In this document: positions 1 through 7,782 of the stretch, piece by piece
Numbering within the stretch: the first letter of the stretch is position 1
Layout of the letters: each line of letters opens with the position of its first letter
Notes under the pieces: model-generated
The model's input: only the letters and a program-made list of their open reading frames with translations
The model's database searches: none
What the model was told of the DNA's origin: nothing
Translations under genes and position numbers: made by a program
Origin: JAVJPJ01 sp040217295
GTDB taxonomy: Bacteria > Pseudomonadota > Alphaproteobacteria > Rhodobacterales > Rhodobacteraceae
Length of the DNA: 10,738 nucleotides
NCBI GenBank assembly: GCA_964460185.1
Contig: CAYWTM010000116.1
Location: 1 to 10,738 of the forward strand
Direction of reading: 5' to 3'

Positions 1-1
1 G

Positions 2-832
2 GCGGACGGGGTCCACGCGATCCAGATGGAGCTTGCGCAGTCCACCTACATGACCGAGGCGCCCCCAGGGAACGAGATCGTCGCCGGACAATGGTGGCCC
101 GACGACTACAGTGGCCCGCCCCTGATCGCCTTCGCCGCCGAAGAAGCCGGTGAAATCGGCATCGGTGTGGGCGATGAGATCACGGTGAACATTCTGGGCC
201 GTGACATCACGGCGCAAATCGCGGCCTTGCGCGACGTGAGCTTTGAAAACGCCGGTATCGGCTTTGTCGTGACGATGTCGCAAAACGCCCTGGCGGGCGC
301 ACCGCACACCCATATCGCAACCGTCTATGCCGAAGACGCCGCCGAGGCCGCGATCCTCCGCGATGTAGCCGGCGCCGCCCCCAACATCACGGCGATCCGG
401 GTGCGCGACGCGCTGGACCGGGTGGCCGATGCCCTGCGCGGCCTGGCGGCGGCCACATCCTATGGCGCGGCGGCGACGCTGGTCACGGGGTTCATCGTGC
501 TGATCGGCGCCGCCGCGGCGGGCGAACGCGGCCGTGTGTTCGAGGCGGCTGTGCTCAAGACACTGGGCGCATCGCGGGCCCAGATCCTTGGCAGCTTTGC
601 CCTCCGCTCGACGATCCTGGGAGCCGCCGCAGGCGCCGTCGCCATTGCGGCAGGAGCGATAGGCGGGTGGGCCGTGATGACATTCGTGATGGAAAGCTCC
701 TACAGGTTCGAACCCGTGTCGGCCTTTGCAATCATCATTGGCGGGGCGCTGGCCACGCTGCTGGCGGGTCTGGCCTTTGCGTGGCGCCCACTGGCCGCGC
801 GTCCTGCCCGCGTTTTGCGCGCGCGCGACTGA
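2..832 (+). CDS. ABC transporter permease, FtsX/YbbP-like, C-terminal part (5' end outside window)
   Basis: The reading frame is open from base 2, so the gene enters from the left edge; the ATG at 26 is internal. The visible part begins with a soluble periplasmic-type domain of about 140 residues. An FtsX-type membrane domain follows, with three hydrophobic segments: one starting YGAAATLVTGFIVLIG, one around SFALRSTILGAAAGAVAIAA, and one around FAIIIGGALATLLAGLAFAW. The cytoplasmic loop FEAAVLKTLGASRAQIL is the characteristic coupling loop of FtsX/MacB/YbbP permeases, which contacts the ATPase. By family knowledge such proteins work with a LolD/YbbA-type ATPase in extracting or moving envelope lipids or lipoproteins; the ATPase gene would be expected upstream, outside the window. 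The C-terminal end RPLAARPARVLRARD is typical of the family. The substrate cannot be deduced. Family call is firm, function is not. Confidence 0.9.
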   Translation, partial: ADGVHAIQMELAQSTYMTEAPPGNEIVAGQWWPDDYSGPPLIAFAAEEAGEIGIGVGDEITVNILGRDITAQIAALRDVSFENAGIGFVVTMSQNALAGAPHTHIATVYAEDAAEAAILRDVAGAAPNITAIRVRDALDRVADALRGLAAATSYGAAATLVTGFIVLIGAAAAGERGRVFEAAVLKTLGASRAQILGSFALRSTILGAAAGAVAIAAGAIGGWAVMTFVMESSYRFEPVSAFAIIIGGALATLLAGLAFAWRPLAARPARVLRARD

Positions 833-837
833 GCACC

Positions 838-851
838 GCCGGCATGCCGGC
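838..851. repeat. 14-bp perfect palindrome after the permease gene
   Basis: GCCGGCATGCCGGC begins 5 bases after the permease stop codon. As RNA it could form only a short GC hairpin and no T-run follows, so it is at best a weak terminator or mRNA-end structure. It also contains an in-frame ATG (844) for the phosphatase gene, which makes that ATG a poor candidate start. Confidence 0.35.
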
Positions 852-915
852 CTTACCGCCGGGCGTGACCCTTTTGCCCCTTGCCAAGACATCGCGAAAG
901 ACGCACCTGAAAGAC

Positions 916-1719
916 ATGCTACACCGCCTTCGCTCTCTGCTCGGCCCCTCATCTGCCCCGGCGGCACCGGACATGAGCGGCACGACCGCTGACCTGCCGC
1001 ACCCGGCCTCCACGACCTATGTCGTGGGGGATGTGCACGGACGTGCCGACCTGCTGGAACTGATGCTGGAACTGATCGACGCCCATATCGGCGGCACCGC
1101 CAGCACGGATCCGCAACTGGTCTTTGTCGGTGACTACATAGACCACGGCCCGGATAGCGCAGGTGTGCTGGCCCGCCTGAGCGAATTGACACGCGACTTT
1201 CCGGACAACGTGACCTGTCTGATGGGCAATCACGAACGGATGTTGCTGGACTTCCTGGCGGACCCAGCCCTGCGTGGCCCCCGCTGGCTGCGTGAAGGCG
1301 GGGCGGCAACCCTCGAAAGCTTTCACGTGCATACCAGTGACCTCGACGCCGCCGCGGACCCTCGGGCCTGGAACGAAGCGGCCCGCCGCCTGTCGGTGGA
1401 GCTTGGGTCTGACACGCTGGCATGGCTCACCGCGCGGCCGCTCAGCTGGTCGTCCGGCAACCTTTGGGCGGTTCACGCAGGCGCCGATCCGCAGCGCGCG
1501 ATGGAGGATCAGACCGCGCGCGTGCTCTTGTGGGGCCACCCTGAATTTGACAACAGCCCACGCGGCGACGACATCTGGGTCGCCCACGGCCATGTGGAAC
1601 GCGACGCACCGGTGCTGGCTGATGGGCGCATTTCCTGCGATACCGCAGCCTGGTCGACGGGCCGCCTGTCGACCTGTGCCATCAGGTCCGATGGCAGCTA
1701 CGATTTCCTTCAGACCTAG
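916..1719 (+). CDS. PPP-family metallophosphatase (serine/threonine protein phosphatase-like)
   Basis: The predicted 267-residue cytosolic protein carries the full dinuclear-metal signature of the calcineurin-like PPP family in order: GDVHGR (residues 38-43), GDYIDHGPDS (72-81), GNHE (104-107), HAG (187-189) and HGH (224-226). These supply the metal-binding Asp, His and Asn residues and the catalytic His, so an active phosphomonoesterase is expected. The second motif has His where many relatives have Arg (GDxxDRG). The family includes bacterial PrpA/PrpB-type protein phosphatases and diadenosine tetraphosphatase-like enzymes; I cannot choose the substrate. The start is uncertain: the frame is open far upstream into the permease gene, with ATGs at 844, 916 and 973. 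I chose 916 because it leaves about 34 residues before the conserved core and has a weak GAAAG ahead; 973 is possible. No signal peptide is visible. It lies 83 bp downstream of the permease gene on the same strand. Confidence 0.88.
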   Translation: MLHRLRSLLGPSSAPAAPDMSGTTADLPHPASTTYVVGDVHGRADLLELMLELIDAHIGGTASTDPQLVFVGDYIDHGPDSAGVLARLSELTRDFPDNVTCLMGNHERMLLDFLADPALRGPRWLREGGAATLESFHVHTSDLDAAADPRAWNEAARRLSVELGSDTLAWLTARPLSWSSGNLWAVHAGADPQRAMEDQTARVLLWGHPEFDNSPRGDDIWVAHGHVERDAPVLADGRISCDTAAWSTGRLSTCAIRSDGSYDFLQT

Positions 1720-1726
1720 GCGCCAC

Positions 1727-1770
1727 ACCACAGCTTTGCAAAGCTGTGGTCAATTCCTTGCAAGGAATTG
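1727..1770. terminator. Two abutting perfect palindromes between convergent genes (possible bidirectional terminator)
   Basis: Positions 1727-1750 form a 24-bp perfect palindrome (half-site ACCACAGCTTTG) and 1751-1770 a 20-bp perfect palindrome (half-site CAATTCCTTG), with no base between them. In RNA each would fold into a stem (10 bp and 8 bp) closed by the same tetraloop TGCA. They sit 7 bases after the phosphatase stop and 10 bases from the mrpG stop, where a terminator for both convergent transcripts would be expected. Neither is followed by a T-run on either strand, so classical intrinsic termination is not obvious. A member of a dispersed intergenic repeat family or a protein-binding site is an alternative. 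Confidence 0.5.
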
Positions 1771-1780
1771 GCGTTGAGCC

Positions 1781-2110
1781 CTACCGGTGCAGGTTTTCCT
1801 CGGCACCGTCCTCGATCTTGGTTTTCCACATCGCGACCTTGGTCCTGAAAGCCGCGCGTCCGATCATATGGGCCGCCACCGGGGCCGTGATCAGCAAGAA
1901 CAGGATCGTCGCAACAGCCCGTGTGATCGTGGCGGTATCGCCGAAATAGATGGCAACGGCCACAAGGATCAGCCCTGCCCCCAGCGTGCCCGCCTTGGTC
2001 GAGGCATGCATGCGGATGAGGACATCCGGAAGCCTCAGAACGCCGAGACCTGCCACGAAGCAAAAGAATCCGCCCAAAAGCACCAGCGCCGAAAGGATGA
2101 TCTCACCCAT
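1781..2110 (-). CDS. mrpG: Mrp/Mnh cation:proton antiporter subunit G
   Basis: This small membrane subunit of the Mrp Na+/H+ antiporter is about 109 residues, typical of MrpG/MnhG/PhaG. The family signature GVLRLPDVLIRMHASTKAGTLG-like stretch is present after the first membrane segment, and two further hydrophobic segments follow (LILVAVAIYFG and ATILFLLITAPVAAHMIG). I chose the ATG at 2110 over the in-frame GTG at 2119: a GGAGG (2124-2120) is 9 bases before the ATG but directly abuts the GTG. With this start the gene overlaps the end of mrpF by 8 bases. It is the last gene of the operon, followed by the palindrome pair. Its role in the complex is structural or in assembly according to family knowledge; it has no known catalytic residue. 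Confidence 0.95.
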   Translation of the reverse strand: MGEIILSALVLLGGFFCFVAGLGVLRLPDVLIRMHASTKAGTLGAGLILVAVAIYFGDTATITRAVATILFLLITAPVAAHMIGRAAFRTKVAMWKTKIEDGAEENLHR

Positions 2111-2429
2111 CGATCTCACCCTCCGCCTTGGGCGTTTCCGCCTTGGTTCGCGGGGTCAGACGCGTGCTGCGCCGCTCGACGAAACGCGCCAGCGCGACCG
2201 TGGCCAGAAACCCGATCAGTGCAAGAACGATCGCCACGTCGACAAAGGCCGTATCGCCCGACAAGATCGCGTAGAGACCGCAAAAGCTGACGATCAGGAC
2301 GGTCATCATATCCAGCGCCACAACCCGGTCCGGCAGGCTCGGACCCAGGATCAGGCGGATGAAGGCAAAGGCCACCCCCAGCATGACCATCACGAACGAG
2401 ACGTCGAGTGCAGTTTCCAGAAGATCCAT
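2103..2429 (-). CDS. mrpF: Mrp/Mnh cation:proton antiporter subunit F
   Basis: The 108-residue membrane protein has three hydrophobic segments and the conserved loop GPSLPDRVVALDMM (residues 29-42). This contains the aspartates (D34, D40) of the conserved PDRVxxLD region of MrpF/MnhF, where mutations impair antiport in studied homologues. The C-terminal tail of about 25 residues after FVERR is charged and probably cytoplasmic. The start ATG lies four bases past the mrpE stop, with GGAG 7 bases upstream. The 3' end overlaps mrpG. It belongs to the hetero-oligomeric antiporter, acting with MrpE and MrpG beside the A-D core. Confidence 0.95.
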   Translation of the reverse strand: MDLLETALDVSFVMVMLGVAFAFIRLILGPSLPDRVVALDMMTVLIVSFCGLYAILSGDTAFVDVAIVLALIGFLATVALARFVERRSTRLTPRTKAETPKAEGEIDG

Positions 2430-2433
2430 CGCG

Positions 2434-2913
2434 CTACTCCATCGCCTCGATCACCCAGCGTTCCATACCCTCTTTGATCTGTTTGCGGATGGCTTCCGGA
2501 TCATCGGCGAACATCGCGTGGATGTAGAGCGTCTTGCAATCTTCGGTCACGTCCAGCGACAGGGTGCCGGGCGTCAGGGAAATCAGGTTGGTGACCAGCA
2601 ATATCTCCATTTCGCCCTGCACATCCAGCGGGACAGAGATTATGCCGGGCCGCGCCTTGTGCTGGGGCGTCAGGACATCCCAGATCACCTGGATCGAACT
2701 GACGACAAGTTCATACAAGAACAGGACGATCAGCTTGATCCACTTGCCCACACGCCGGAAATAGCTGCGCGATCCGGGAAAGAGCGGCTGGATAAGATAC
2801 AGGCAGACCGAGCCGACAAGGAACCCGACCGTCAGCCCACCAAGCGATATGTTCCCCGTCAGGGCCGCCCACGCCACGGCCAGCGCAAGGTTGAGTGTGA
2901 ACAGGTTGATCAT
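2434..2913 (-). CDS. mrpE: Mrp/Mnh cation:proton antiporter subunit E
   Basis: The 159-residue protein matches MrpE/MnhE in length and layout: hydrophobic N-terminal hairpins, a membrane segment around IKLIVLFLYELVVSSIQVIWDVL, then a soluble C-terminal domain. The family hallmark LVTNLISLTPGTLSLDV is present (around residue 106-122) and includes the conserved SLTPGT turn; KTLYIHAM follows. The start ATG overlaps the mrpD stop as ATGA and has a GGAGG 7 bases upstream, indicating translational coupling. Family studies find MrpE is needed for full activity or stability of the complex, though it is not one of the proton-channel subunits. Confidence 0.95.
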   Translation of the reverse strand: MINLFTLNLALAVAWAALTGNISLGGLTVGFLVGSVCLYLIQPLFPGSRSYFRRVGKWIKLIVLFLYELVVSSIQVIWDVLTPQHKARPGIISVPLDVQGEMEILLVTNLISLTPGTLSLDVTEDCKTLYIHAMFADDPEAIRKQIKEGMERWVIEAME

Positions 2914-4454
2914 TCTCCGACCTCCAGCATGGCCAGACCTTCGCCGCCCTGCGCATCGCTCGGGGCACCAAGCACCGCCTCCACGTAGGCCGTGGGATCC
3001 AGCAGCTGGTCGGCCGAGCGTTCGGCGAATTGCACGAAGGGTTCGGGAAACAGCCCGATGATGCAGGTCAGGATCGCAAGGCCCGCAATCGGGCTGAGCA
3101 GCGCCGCGCGCGTCTTGCCGTCCAGCACACCCAGGCGCGGCTCAATGCCCGCCGGATGCGGTTTCCAGAACGCGTAGCCCCAGATCTTGGTCATCGAATA
3201 GATCGTCAGCAGTCCCACCACCAAGGCGACCGCCGCGATCCAGTAGTACCCCTCGTCCAGCGACGCCTTGACCAGCACGAATTTCGCCCAGAAGCCGCTC
3301 AACGGGGGGAACCCCGCGAGCGAAAAGGCCGGGATCAGGAACAGCAAGCCCAGCAACGGCGCATATCTGTAAAGACCGCCGATCCGGTCCAGGTCGGTCG
3401 ATCCGGCAATCCGCTGTGCGACGCCCGCGACAAGGAACAGGTTCGCCTTCACGATGATATGGTGGACGAGGTAAAAGACCGCCCCCACCAATGCCAATGG
3501 CGTGAACAGGGCCAGACCAAGGATCATGTAGCCAATCTGGCTGACGATATGAAAGCTGAGGATGCGGCGGAAATCATTCATCGCGGCCGCGCCCAGAACA
3601 CCCGTGACCATGGTAAAGCCCGCCACCCACAAAAGGATGGTGTGGGTGTAGGCCACGTCCGTTGTGAAGATCAGCGTGAAGGTCCGGATCAGAGCATAAA
3701 CGCCCACCTTGGTGAGCAGCCCCGCGAAGATCGCCGAGACCGAGATCGCCGGCGTATGGTAGCTGGCCGGCAGCCAGAAAAACAGCGGGAACACCGCCGC
3801 CTTCACCCCGAAGGCGATCATGAACATGACCGCGATCACAACCAGCATGCCGGGGTTTTCGACCTCCTGCACCGCGCCGTGCAGATCGGCCATGTTGAGG
3901 GTTCCGGTCATGCCATACAGCAGGCCCACACCGCTGAGAAACAGGATCGTCGAGACGAGGTTCAGCGTCACGTATTTGATCCCGCCGTCCAGTTGCAGTT
4001 TTTGACCGCCAAGGATCAAAAGGCCGAAGGACGAAATCAGCATCACCTCGAACCAGACATAAAGGTTGAACAGGTCCCCGGTCAGGAACGCACCGCAAAC
4101 ACCGGCCAGCAACACCTGGAACAGCGCATGGTAGCCCAGGTGTTCCTTGCGCTCTTCGATGTCGGCCAGCGCGTAGATGGCTACCGCAAGGCCCGTAATG
4201 CCGGTGATGACGACCATGACGGCAGACAACAGATCGGCCACCAGCGTGATCCCGAAGGGCGCGCCCCAGCCACCCATCTGTGCCGCGACGACACCCTGGT
4301 CGAGCACCTCGACCATCAACACGCCCGACGCAATCAGAAGAGCGAAACACCCGATCACCGACAGCCAACGCCCCTCGGGCCCGGCCCGGAACAGGAACGC
4401 CAGGACCGCCGTTGCGAACGGGATGATGATGGGGGCGGCGAGAACCCAGCTCAT
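2910..4454 (-). CDS. mrpD: Mrp/Mnh cation:proton antiporter subunit D (NuoM/NuoN-like)
   Basis: This is a 514-residue polytopic inner-membrane protein of the proton-antiporter-M family, homologous to the complex I subunits NuoL/M/N. The key ionizable residues are in place: Glu136 in NLYVWFEVMLISSFG, Lys218 in FGVKAAVFPLFFWLP, and Lys249 in GLLTKVGVYAL. These correspond to the TM5 glutamate and TM7/TM8 lysines essential for ion translocation in homologues. The C-terminal 30 residues are polar and probably cytoplasmic. The start ATG overlaps the mrpC stop (ATGA), with GAGGAG 8 bases ahead; the stop overlaps the mrpE start in the same way. Together with MrpA it forms the two antiporter-like halves of the complex. 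Confidence 0.97.
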   Translation of the reverse strand: MSWVLAAPIIIPFATAVLAFLFRAGPEGRWLSVIGCFALLIASGVLMVEVLDQGVVAAQMGGWGAPFGITLVADLLSAVMVVITGITGLAVAIYALADIEERKEHLGYHALFQVLLAGVCGAFLTGDLFNLYVWFEVMLISSFGLLILGGQKLQLDGGIKYVTLNLVSTILFLSGVGLLYGMTGTLNMADLHGAVQEVENPGMLVVIAVMFMIAFGVKAAVFPLFFWLPASYHTPAISVSAIFAGLLTKVGVYALIRTFTLIFTTDVAYTHTILLWVAGFTMVTGVLGAAAMNDFRRILSFHIVSQIGYMILGLALFTPLALVGAVFYLVHHIIVKANLFLVAGVAQRIAGSTDLDRIGGLYRYAPLLGLLFLIPAFSLAGFPPLSGFWAKFVLVKASLDEGYYWIAAVALVVGLLTIYSMTKIWGYAFWKPHPAGIEPRLGVLDGKTRAALLSPIAGLAILTCIIGLFPEPFVQFAERSADQLLDPTAYVEAVLGAPSDAQGGEGLAMLEVGE

Positions 4455-4813
4455 TTGCGCGGCTCCTCGGGTTCTGCGATGCGCATCTCGTCGGAATTCA
4501 GCGTGCCGAGGTTCTGATAGGTCCGGTAGACCAGCGTCAGCGCGAAGGCGAACAGGCCGAAACCGATCACGATGGCGGTCAGAACCAGCGCCTGCGGCAA
4601 GGCATTTGCGACGTCACCCACGGGCGCGTCGGCATTGTAGGGGATCAGCGGCGGTGCCGCCGGGGTCAGCCGGCCCGACACAAAGATCGTCAGGTTCGCA
4701 GCGTTCGAGATCAGGACCAGCCCGAACAGGAACCGCAGAACGTTGCGCGCCAGCATCAGGTAGACCGATGCCGCGACCAGGACCCCCACCATGACAGCGA
4801 CCAGGAGTTCCAT
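4451..4813 (-). CDS. mrpC: Mrp/Mnh cation:proton antiporter subunit C (NuoK-like)
   Basis: The 120-residue protein has three hydrophobic segments and is of the NuoK/MnhC type. Conserved features are GLVLISNAANLTIF in the second segment and ANALPQALVLTAIVIGFG leading into the third, the hallmark of MrpC. The C-terminal tail (SDEMRIAEPEEPRK) is charged. The mrpB stop and mrpC start share one base (TGATG), with GGAGGA about 9 bases upstream. By homology with complex I it lies between the A/D antiporter-like subunits and the remaining small subunits. Confidence 0.96.
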   Translation of the reverse strand: MELLVAVMVGVLVAASVYLMLARNVLRFLFGLVLISNAANLTIFVSGRLTPAAPPLIPYNADAPVGDVANALPQALVLTAIVIGFGLFAFALTLVYRTYQNLGTLNSDEMRIAEPEEPRK

Positions 4814-5235
4814 CAGACTTCATCCTCCAGCGCCAGAACAAGGGTCAGGATCGACCCGAAGACGACAAGGTAGACCCCGATGTCGAAGATCAGAACCGAG
4901 GACAGCGGGATGTAGTCGCCCGACGCCCGATCCCCGATGAACCACCACTGACCGGTAAAGAAACCATCGCCGAAGAACAGGGCGAAGACGCCCGCGAACA
5001 GGGCGATGCCCAGACCCACCATCGCGATATCCTGGGGCTCGTAAACCAGCGCGCTGCGTGTGGCCTGGGCGCCATGGGCGATCGCATAGAGCACGAACCC
5101 CGTTGCACCGATCAGACCACCGATGAACCCGCCACCGGGCAGGTTGTGCCCCCGCAGCAGCATGTAGACGGAAAACAGGAGCAGCAGCGCCACCAGAAGG
5201 CGCGTGGCCGCATTCAGGATGATCGACGCTCTCAT
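4813..5235 (-). CDS. mrpB: Mrp/Mnh cation:proton antiporter subunit B
   Basis: The 140-residue membrane protein is of the MnhB family. It has the diagnostic stretch RGHNLPGGGFIGGLIGA (from residue 28) after the first hydrophobic helix and ends in a helix around FDIGVYLVVFGSILTLVLAL. The length is normal for a stand-alone MrpB. In many alphaproteobacterial Pha/Mrp systems this domain is fused to MrpA; here it is a separate gene whose ATG overlaps the mrpA stop (ATGA). Only a weak GGGGGCG is seen ahead of the start, so translation probably depends on coupling to mrpA. Confidence 0.96.
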   Translation of the reverse strand: MRASIILNAATRLLVALLLLFSVYMLLRGHNLPGGGFIGGLIGATGFVLYAIAHGAQATRSALVYEPQDIAMVGLGIALFAGVFALFFGDGFFTGQWWFIGDRASGDYIPLSSVLIFDIGVYLVVFGSILTLVLALEDEV

Positions 5236-7544
5236 TTGTGATCGCCCCCATCTTGTTCATCGGCCGGGCGGCCATAGCGGGTCCCGCGCAGCAGCGCATA
5301 GGCGGCCAGCGCCGCGATCACGACCACCGCAATCTCGCCAAAGGTGTCCAGTGCCCGGAAATCCACCAGGATCACGTTGACGATGTTGCGTCCGAATGCA
5401 TCGGGCCAGCTTGCGACCTCGAAGTAATCGGTCAGTCGACGGTCCAGATCGGTCTGCAGCACGCCGACAAGAACCAGCGTCACGATGGCCCCTGTCACGA
5501 CCGCCAGCGCGGCATGTACGGGCCGGCGTCCGCGATCCTTGGCCAGCCCCAGATGCGGCAGTTTCAGCATCGCAACCGCGACCAGAACCACCACCAGCGT
5601 TTCGACCAGCAACTGCGTGATGGCCACGTCAGGCGCGCTGAACATGATGAAGATCAGCGCCACACCGATGCCGACCACCCCCAATGCGGCAACGGCCGTC
5701 ATGCGGCTGGCGGTGACTGCGGTCAGGACGGCACCGGCCGTGATGAACACCAGAACCGCCCAGTGCTTGAACAGCAGCCCATCGAATTCCGCAGACCAGT
5801 CCACCGTGAAATTCAACGCGTCCTTGACAACCAGCGTGGTGCCCACGCCCAGCGCCAACGTTGCGAAGACCACAAAGATATATCTTTGCAACACGCCCGA
5901 TTGCAGCAGACGCGTCTGCCAGCCGGCCAGGGCCTTGAGACCGTCCAGCACGCCGTCCCATGCGGGATCGAACTTGATCGGATTGGCCTCGAAAACGCGG
6001 CCCAACAGGTCGCGCAAGGGTCTGTGAACAGCATAGATCACCGCTCCGGTGGCAAAGGTCGCCAATGACAAAAGGAACGCGCTGTTGATCTCGCGGAACA
6101 GGTAGAGATCGACCTCGTAACCGTAGTCGCCATACACCGCCCAGGTACCCGGCGCGATCAGCCAGGCCTCCACGGTGTCGGGGAACAGCCCGAACCCGAG
6201 CGAGAACACGCCAAGGATCAGCGGACAGATCCACATCGCCCAATGCCCTTCATGGGCCGGGGTGGGGGTGTCGGCCAGTTTGCCTGTGAACGGGCGCAAC
6301 ACGGCAATCCCCGCCACCGCGAACAGCAGCGCGGATGCGGCAAAGATGGTGCCGGTGATCCAGAACGTGGCCTGGTCCATTCCAAGGCCCGCCTTGTAGA
6401 GGAATTCCTTGCCGATGAAGCCGACGAAGGGCGGGATGCCGGCCATGGAAATCGCCGCCAATGCGCCCCCAAGAAAGGTGAGCGGCATCTTGCGGCCCAG
6501 CCCGCGCAAGATGGTGGCATCGCGTGTGCCGGTCGAATGATCGACGATGCCGATCATCAAGAACAGCGCCGCCTTGTACAGCGAATGGACCACCAGGAAC
6601 AGCATCGCGGCCTTGATGGCATCGCTGGTGCCCGCGCCGATGAACAGCGTCAGCGCGCCAAGGGCCTGCAAGGTCGTGTATGCCAGTGCCTGTTTGATGT
6701 CGGTCTGCCGAAGCGCCAGGATGCTGGCGAAAACAGTTGTGAAGCCGCCCGCGATCACCAGCGCCCAGAACCAAAGGTCGGTCGATCCCAGGGCCGGGTT
6801 CATCCGCGCCATGAGGTAAATACCGCCTTTGACCATCGTGGCCGAATGCAGGTAGGCCGAAACCGGCGTGGGCGCTGCCATCGCGTTGGGCAGCCAGAAA
6901 TGGAACGGGAACTGCGCCGATTTGGTGAAGGCACCCGCCAGAAACAGGATGACGATCGGCACGTAAAGCGGATCGGCCCGGATGATATCGCCACGTTGCA
7001 GAATCTGCGACAACTCGAACGTGCCCGCGACATTGCCCAGCAGGATCATCCCCGCCAACAGCGCCAGCCCCCCGGTGCCCGTCACCAGCAGCGCCTGCAG
7101 GGCCGACCGCCGCGATTTCGCCTCGTCCGAGGCAAATCCGATCAGCAGGTAGGACGAGATCGTGGTGATCTCCCAGAACACGAACAGCGCCAGCAGATTG
7201 TCGGCCAGAACGAGCCCCAGCATCCCGACCATGAACATCATCAAGAACAGCACGAAACGTCGGTATTCCGGGTGATTGCCAAGATACTTTGTGGAATACA
7301 GCGTCACCAAGACGCCAATGCCGCTGATCAACAGCGCGAAGGTCAGGCTGAGCCCGTCCAGCAGCACCGACAGGCGGATACCCATCGAAGGCACCCAGTC
7401 GAAGCCCACCACGACCGGGTTTCCCGCGGCGATGGGGCTTACGAACGTCACCAAGAACGCGAAAATCGTCGCCGGGATGGCGACCGAAATCCACCCCGCC
7501 GGGCCCCCGTAGACCCGGGGTATCTCAGCACCCTTGCTCGCCAC
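5232..7544 (-). CDS. mrpA: Mrp/Mnh cation:proton antiporter subunit A (NuoL-like, with MbhD and MbhE domains)
   Basis: This 770-residue inner-membrane protein is the largest subunit of the antiporter. Its N-terminal two thirds resemble NuoL, with the essential Glu125 in FVFWEITTISSYLLIGF, Lys208 in FTKSAQFPFHFWLPNAM, and Lys239 in SATMVKGGIYL. A long amphipathic/connector region follows (about 505-590). The C-terminal third holds the MbhD-like DUF4040 domain (about 597-665, with SAPDVAITQLLVET and Glu649) and an MbhE-like domain (about 680-755, with VNVILVDFRALDTFGEIAV). The start is a GTG preceded by GAGGA at a spacing of about 9 bases. It is the first gene of the operon and overlaps mrpB by ATGA. 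Length fits the non-fused A subunit. Whether the exported cation is Na+ or K+ cannot be read from the sequence. Confidence 0.97.
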   Translation of the reverse strand: MASKGAEIPRVYGGPAGWISVAIPATIFAFLVTFVSPIAAGNPVVVGFDWVPSMGIRLSVLLDGLSLTFALLISGIGVLVTLYSTKYLGNHPEYRRFVLFLMMFMVGMLGLVLADNLLALFVFWEITTISSYLLIGFASDEAKSRRSALQALLVTGTGGLALLAGMILLGNVAGTFELSQILQRGDIIRADPLYVPIVILFLAGAFTKSAQFPFHFWLPNAMAAPTPVSAYLHSATMVKGGIYLMARMNPALGSTDLWFWALVIAGGFTTVFASILALRQTDIKQALAYTTLQALGALTLFIGAGTSDAIKAAMLFLVVHSLYKAALFLMIGIVDHSTGTRDATILRGLGRKMPLTFLGGALAAISMAGIPPFVGFIGKEFLYKAGLGMDQATFWITGTIFAASALLFAVAGIAVLRPFTGKLADTPTPAHEGHWAMWICPLILGVFSLGFGLFPDTVEAWLIAPGTWAVYGDYGYEVDLYLFREINSAFLLSLATFATGAVIYAVHRPLRDLLGRVFEANPIKFDPAWDGVLDGLKALAGWQTRLLQSGVLQRYIFVVFATLALGVGTTLVVKDALNFTVDWSAEFDGLLFKHWAVLVFITAGAVLTAVTASRMTAVAALGVVGIGVALIFIMFSAPDVAITQLLVETLVVVLVAVAMLKLPHLGLAKDRGRRPVHAALAVVTGAIVTLVLVGVLQTDLDRRLTDYFEVASWPDAFGRNIVNVILVDFRALDTFGEIAVVVIAALAAYALLRGTRYGRPADEQDGGDHK

Positions 7545-7699
7545 CCTCGCCGTTCCTCTGTCTTCGCATGACCCTTTGAGCCAGCAGGTTCATCTTTGGC
7601 CGATCGTCCATCGCAACGTGGGGCTGTCGCGCGGCGTTTCCAGCGTCAGGGCGCAGATAAGGCCCCCGGACCGATAGTGCAAACCGAAAAATTTTCCCG

Positions 7700-7712
7700 C
7701 TTCGATAGGAAA
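7700..7712 (+). promoter_or_regulatory. TTTCSATWGGAAA-like motif, copy 1 (mrp side)
   Basis: CTTCGATAGGAAA matches the two copies next to the OxyR-like gene in 11 of 13 or 12 of 13 positions. It lies about 155 bp ahead of the mrpA start. A weaker CGATAG (7672-7677) lies 31 bp from the matching part of this copy. It could be the binding site through which the neighbouring LysR-type regulator reaches mrp; this is inference. Confidence 0.35.
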
Positions 7713-7782
7713 AGCCCACGATTCAGGTGGCATTCGAACCTGCTGCAAGGTCTGGCATGATGTGTGGCGGGCTGGGTAAAAC

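Noticed and set aside
26..28. ATG at 26 as start of the permease gene
   Set aside because: The frame is open to the left edge and the visible protein lacks the N-terminal part of the family, so the real start lies outside the window.
949..1731. - strand frame (260 residues) opposite the metallophosphatase
   Set aside because: The + strand frame holds all metallophosphatase motifs, and the antisense product has no recognizable feature.
2117..2119. GTG at 2119 as start of mrpG
   Set aside because: The GGAGG directly abuts it with no spacing, whereas the ATG at 2110 has a 9-base spacing and yields the usual MrpG N-terminus.
3030..4517. Long + strand frame (495 residues) opposite mrpD and mrpC
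   Set aside because: It is antisense to clear Mrp genes and is extremely rich in Q, R, H and D, as expected when GC-rich membrane-protein codons are read in reverse. No domain is recognizable.
6243..7571. Long + strand frame (442 residues) opposite mrpA
   Set aside because: Same antisense artefact: hydrophilic, Q/R/H/D-rich, no motif, fully covered by well-supported mrpA.
7717..7751. tRNA-like GGTTCGAAT on the - strand
   Set aside because: The bases following TTCGAAT do not pair with those before it as a T-stem would, and no acceptor or anticodon arm could be found around it.
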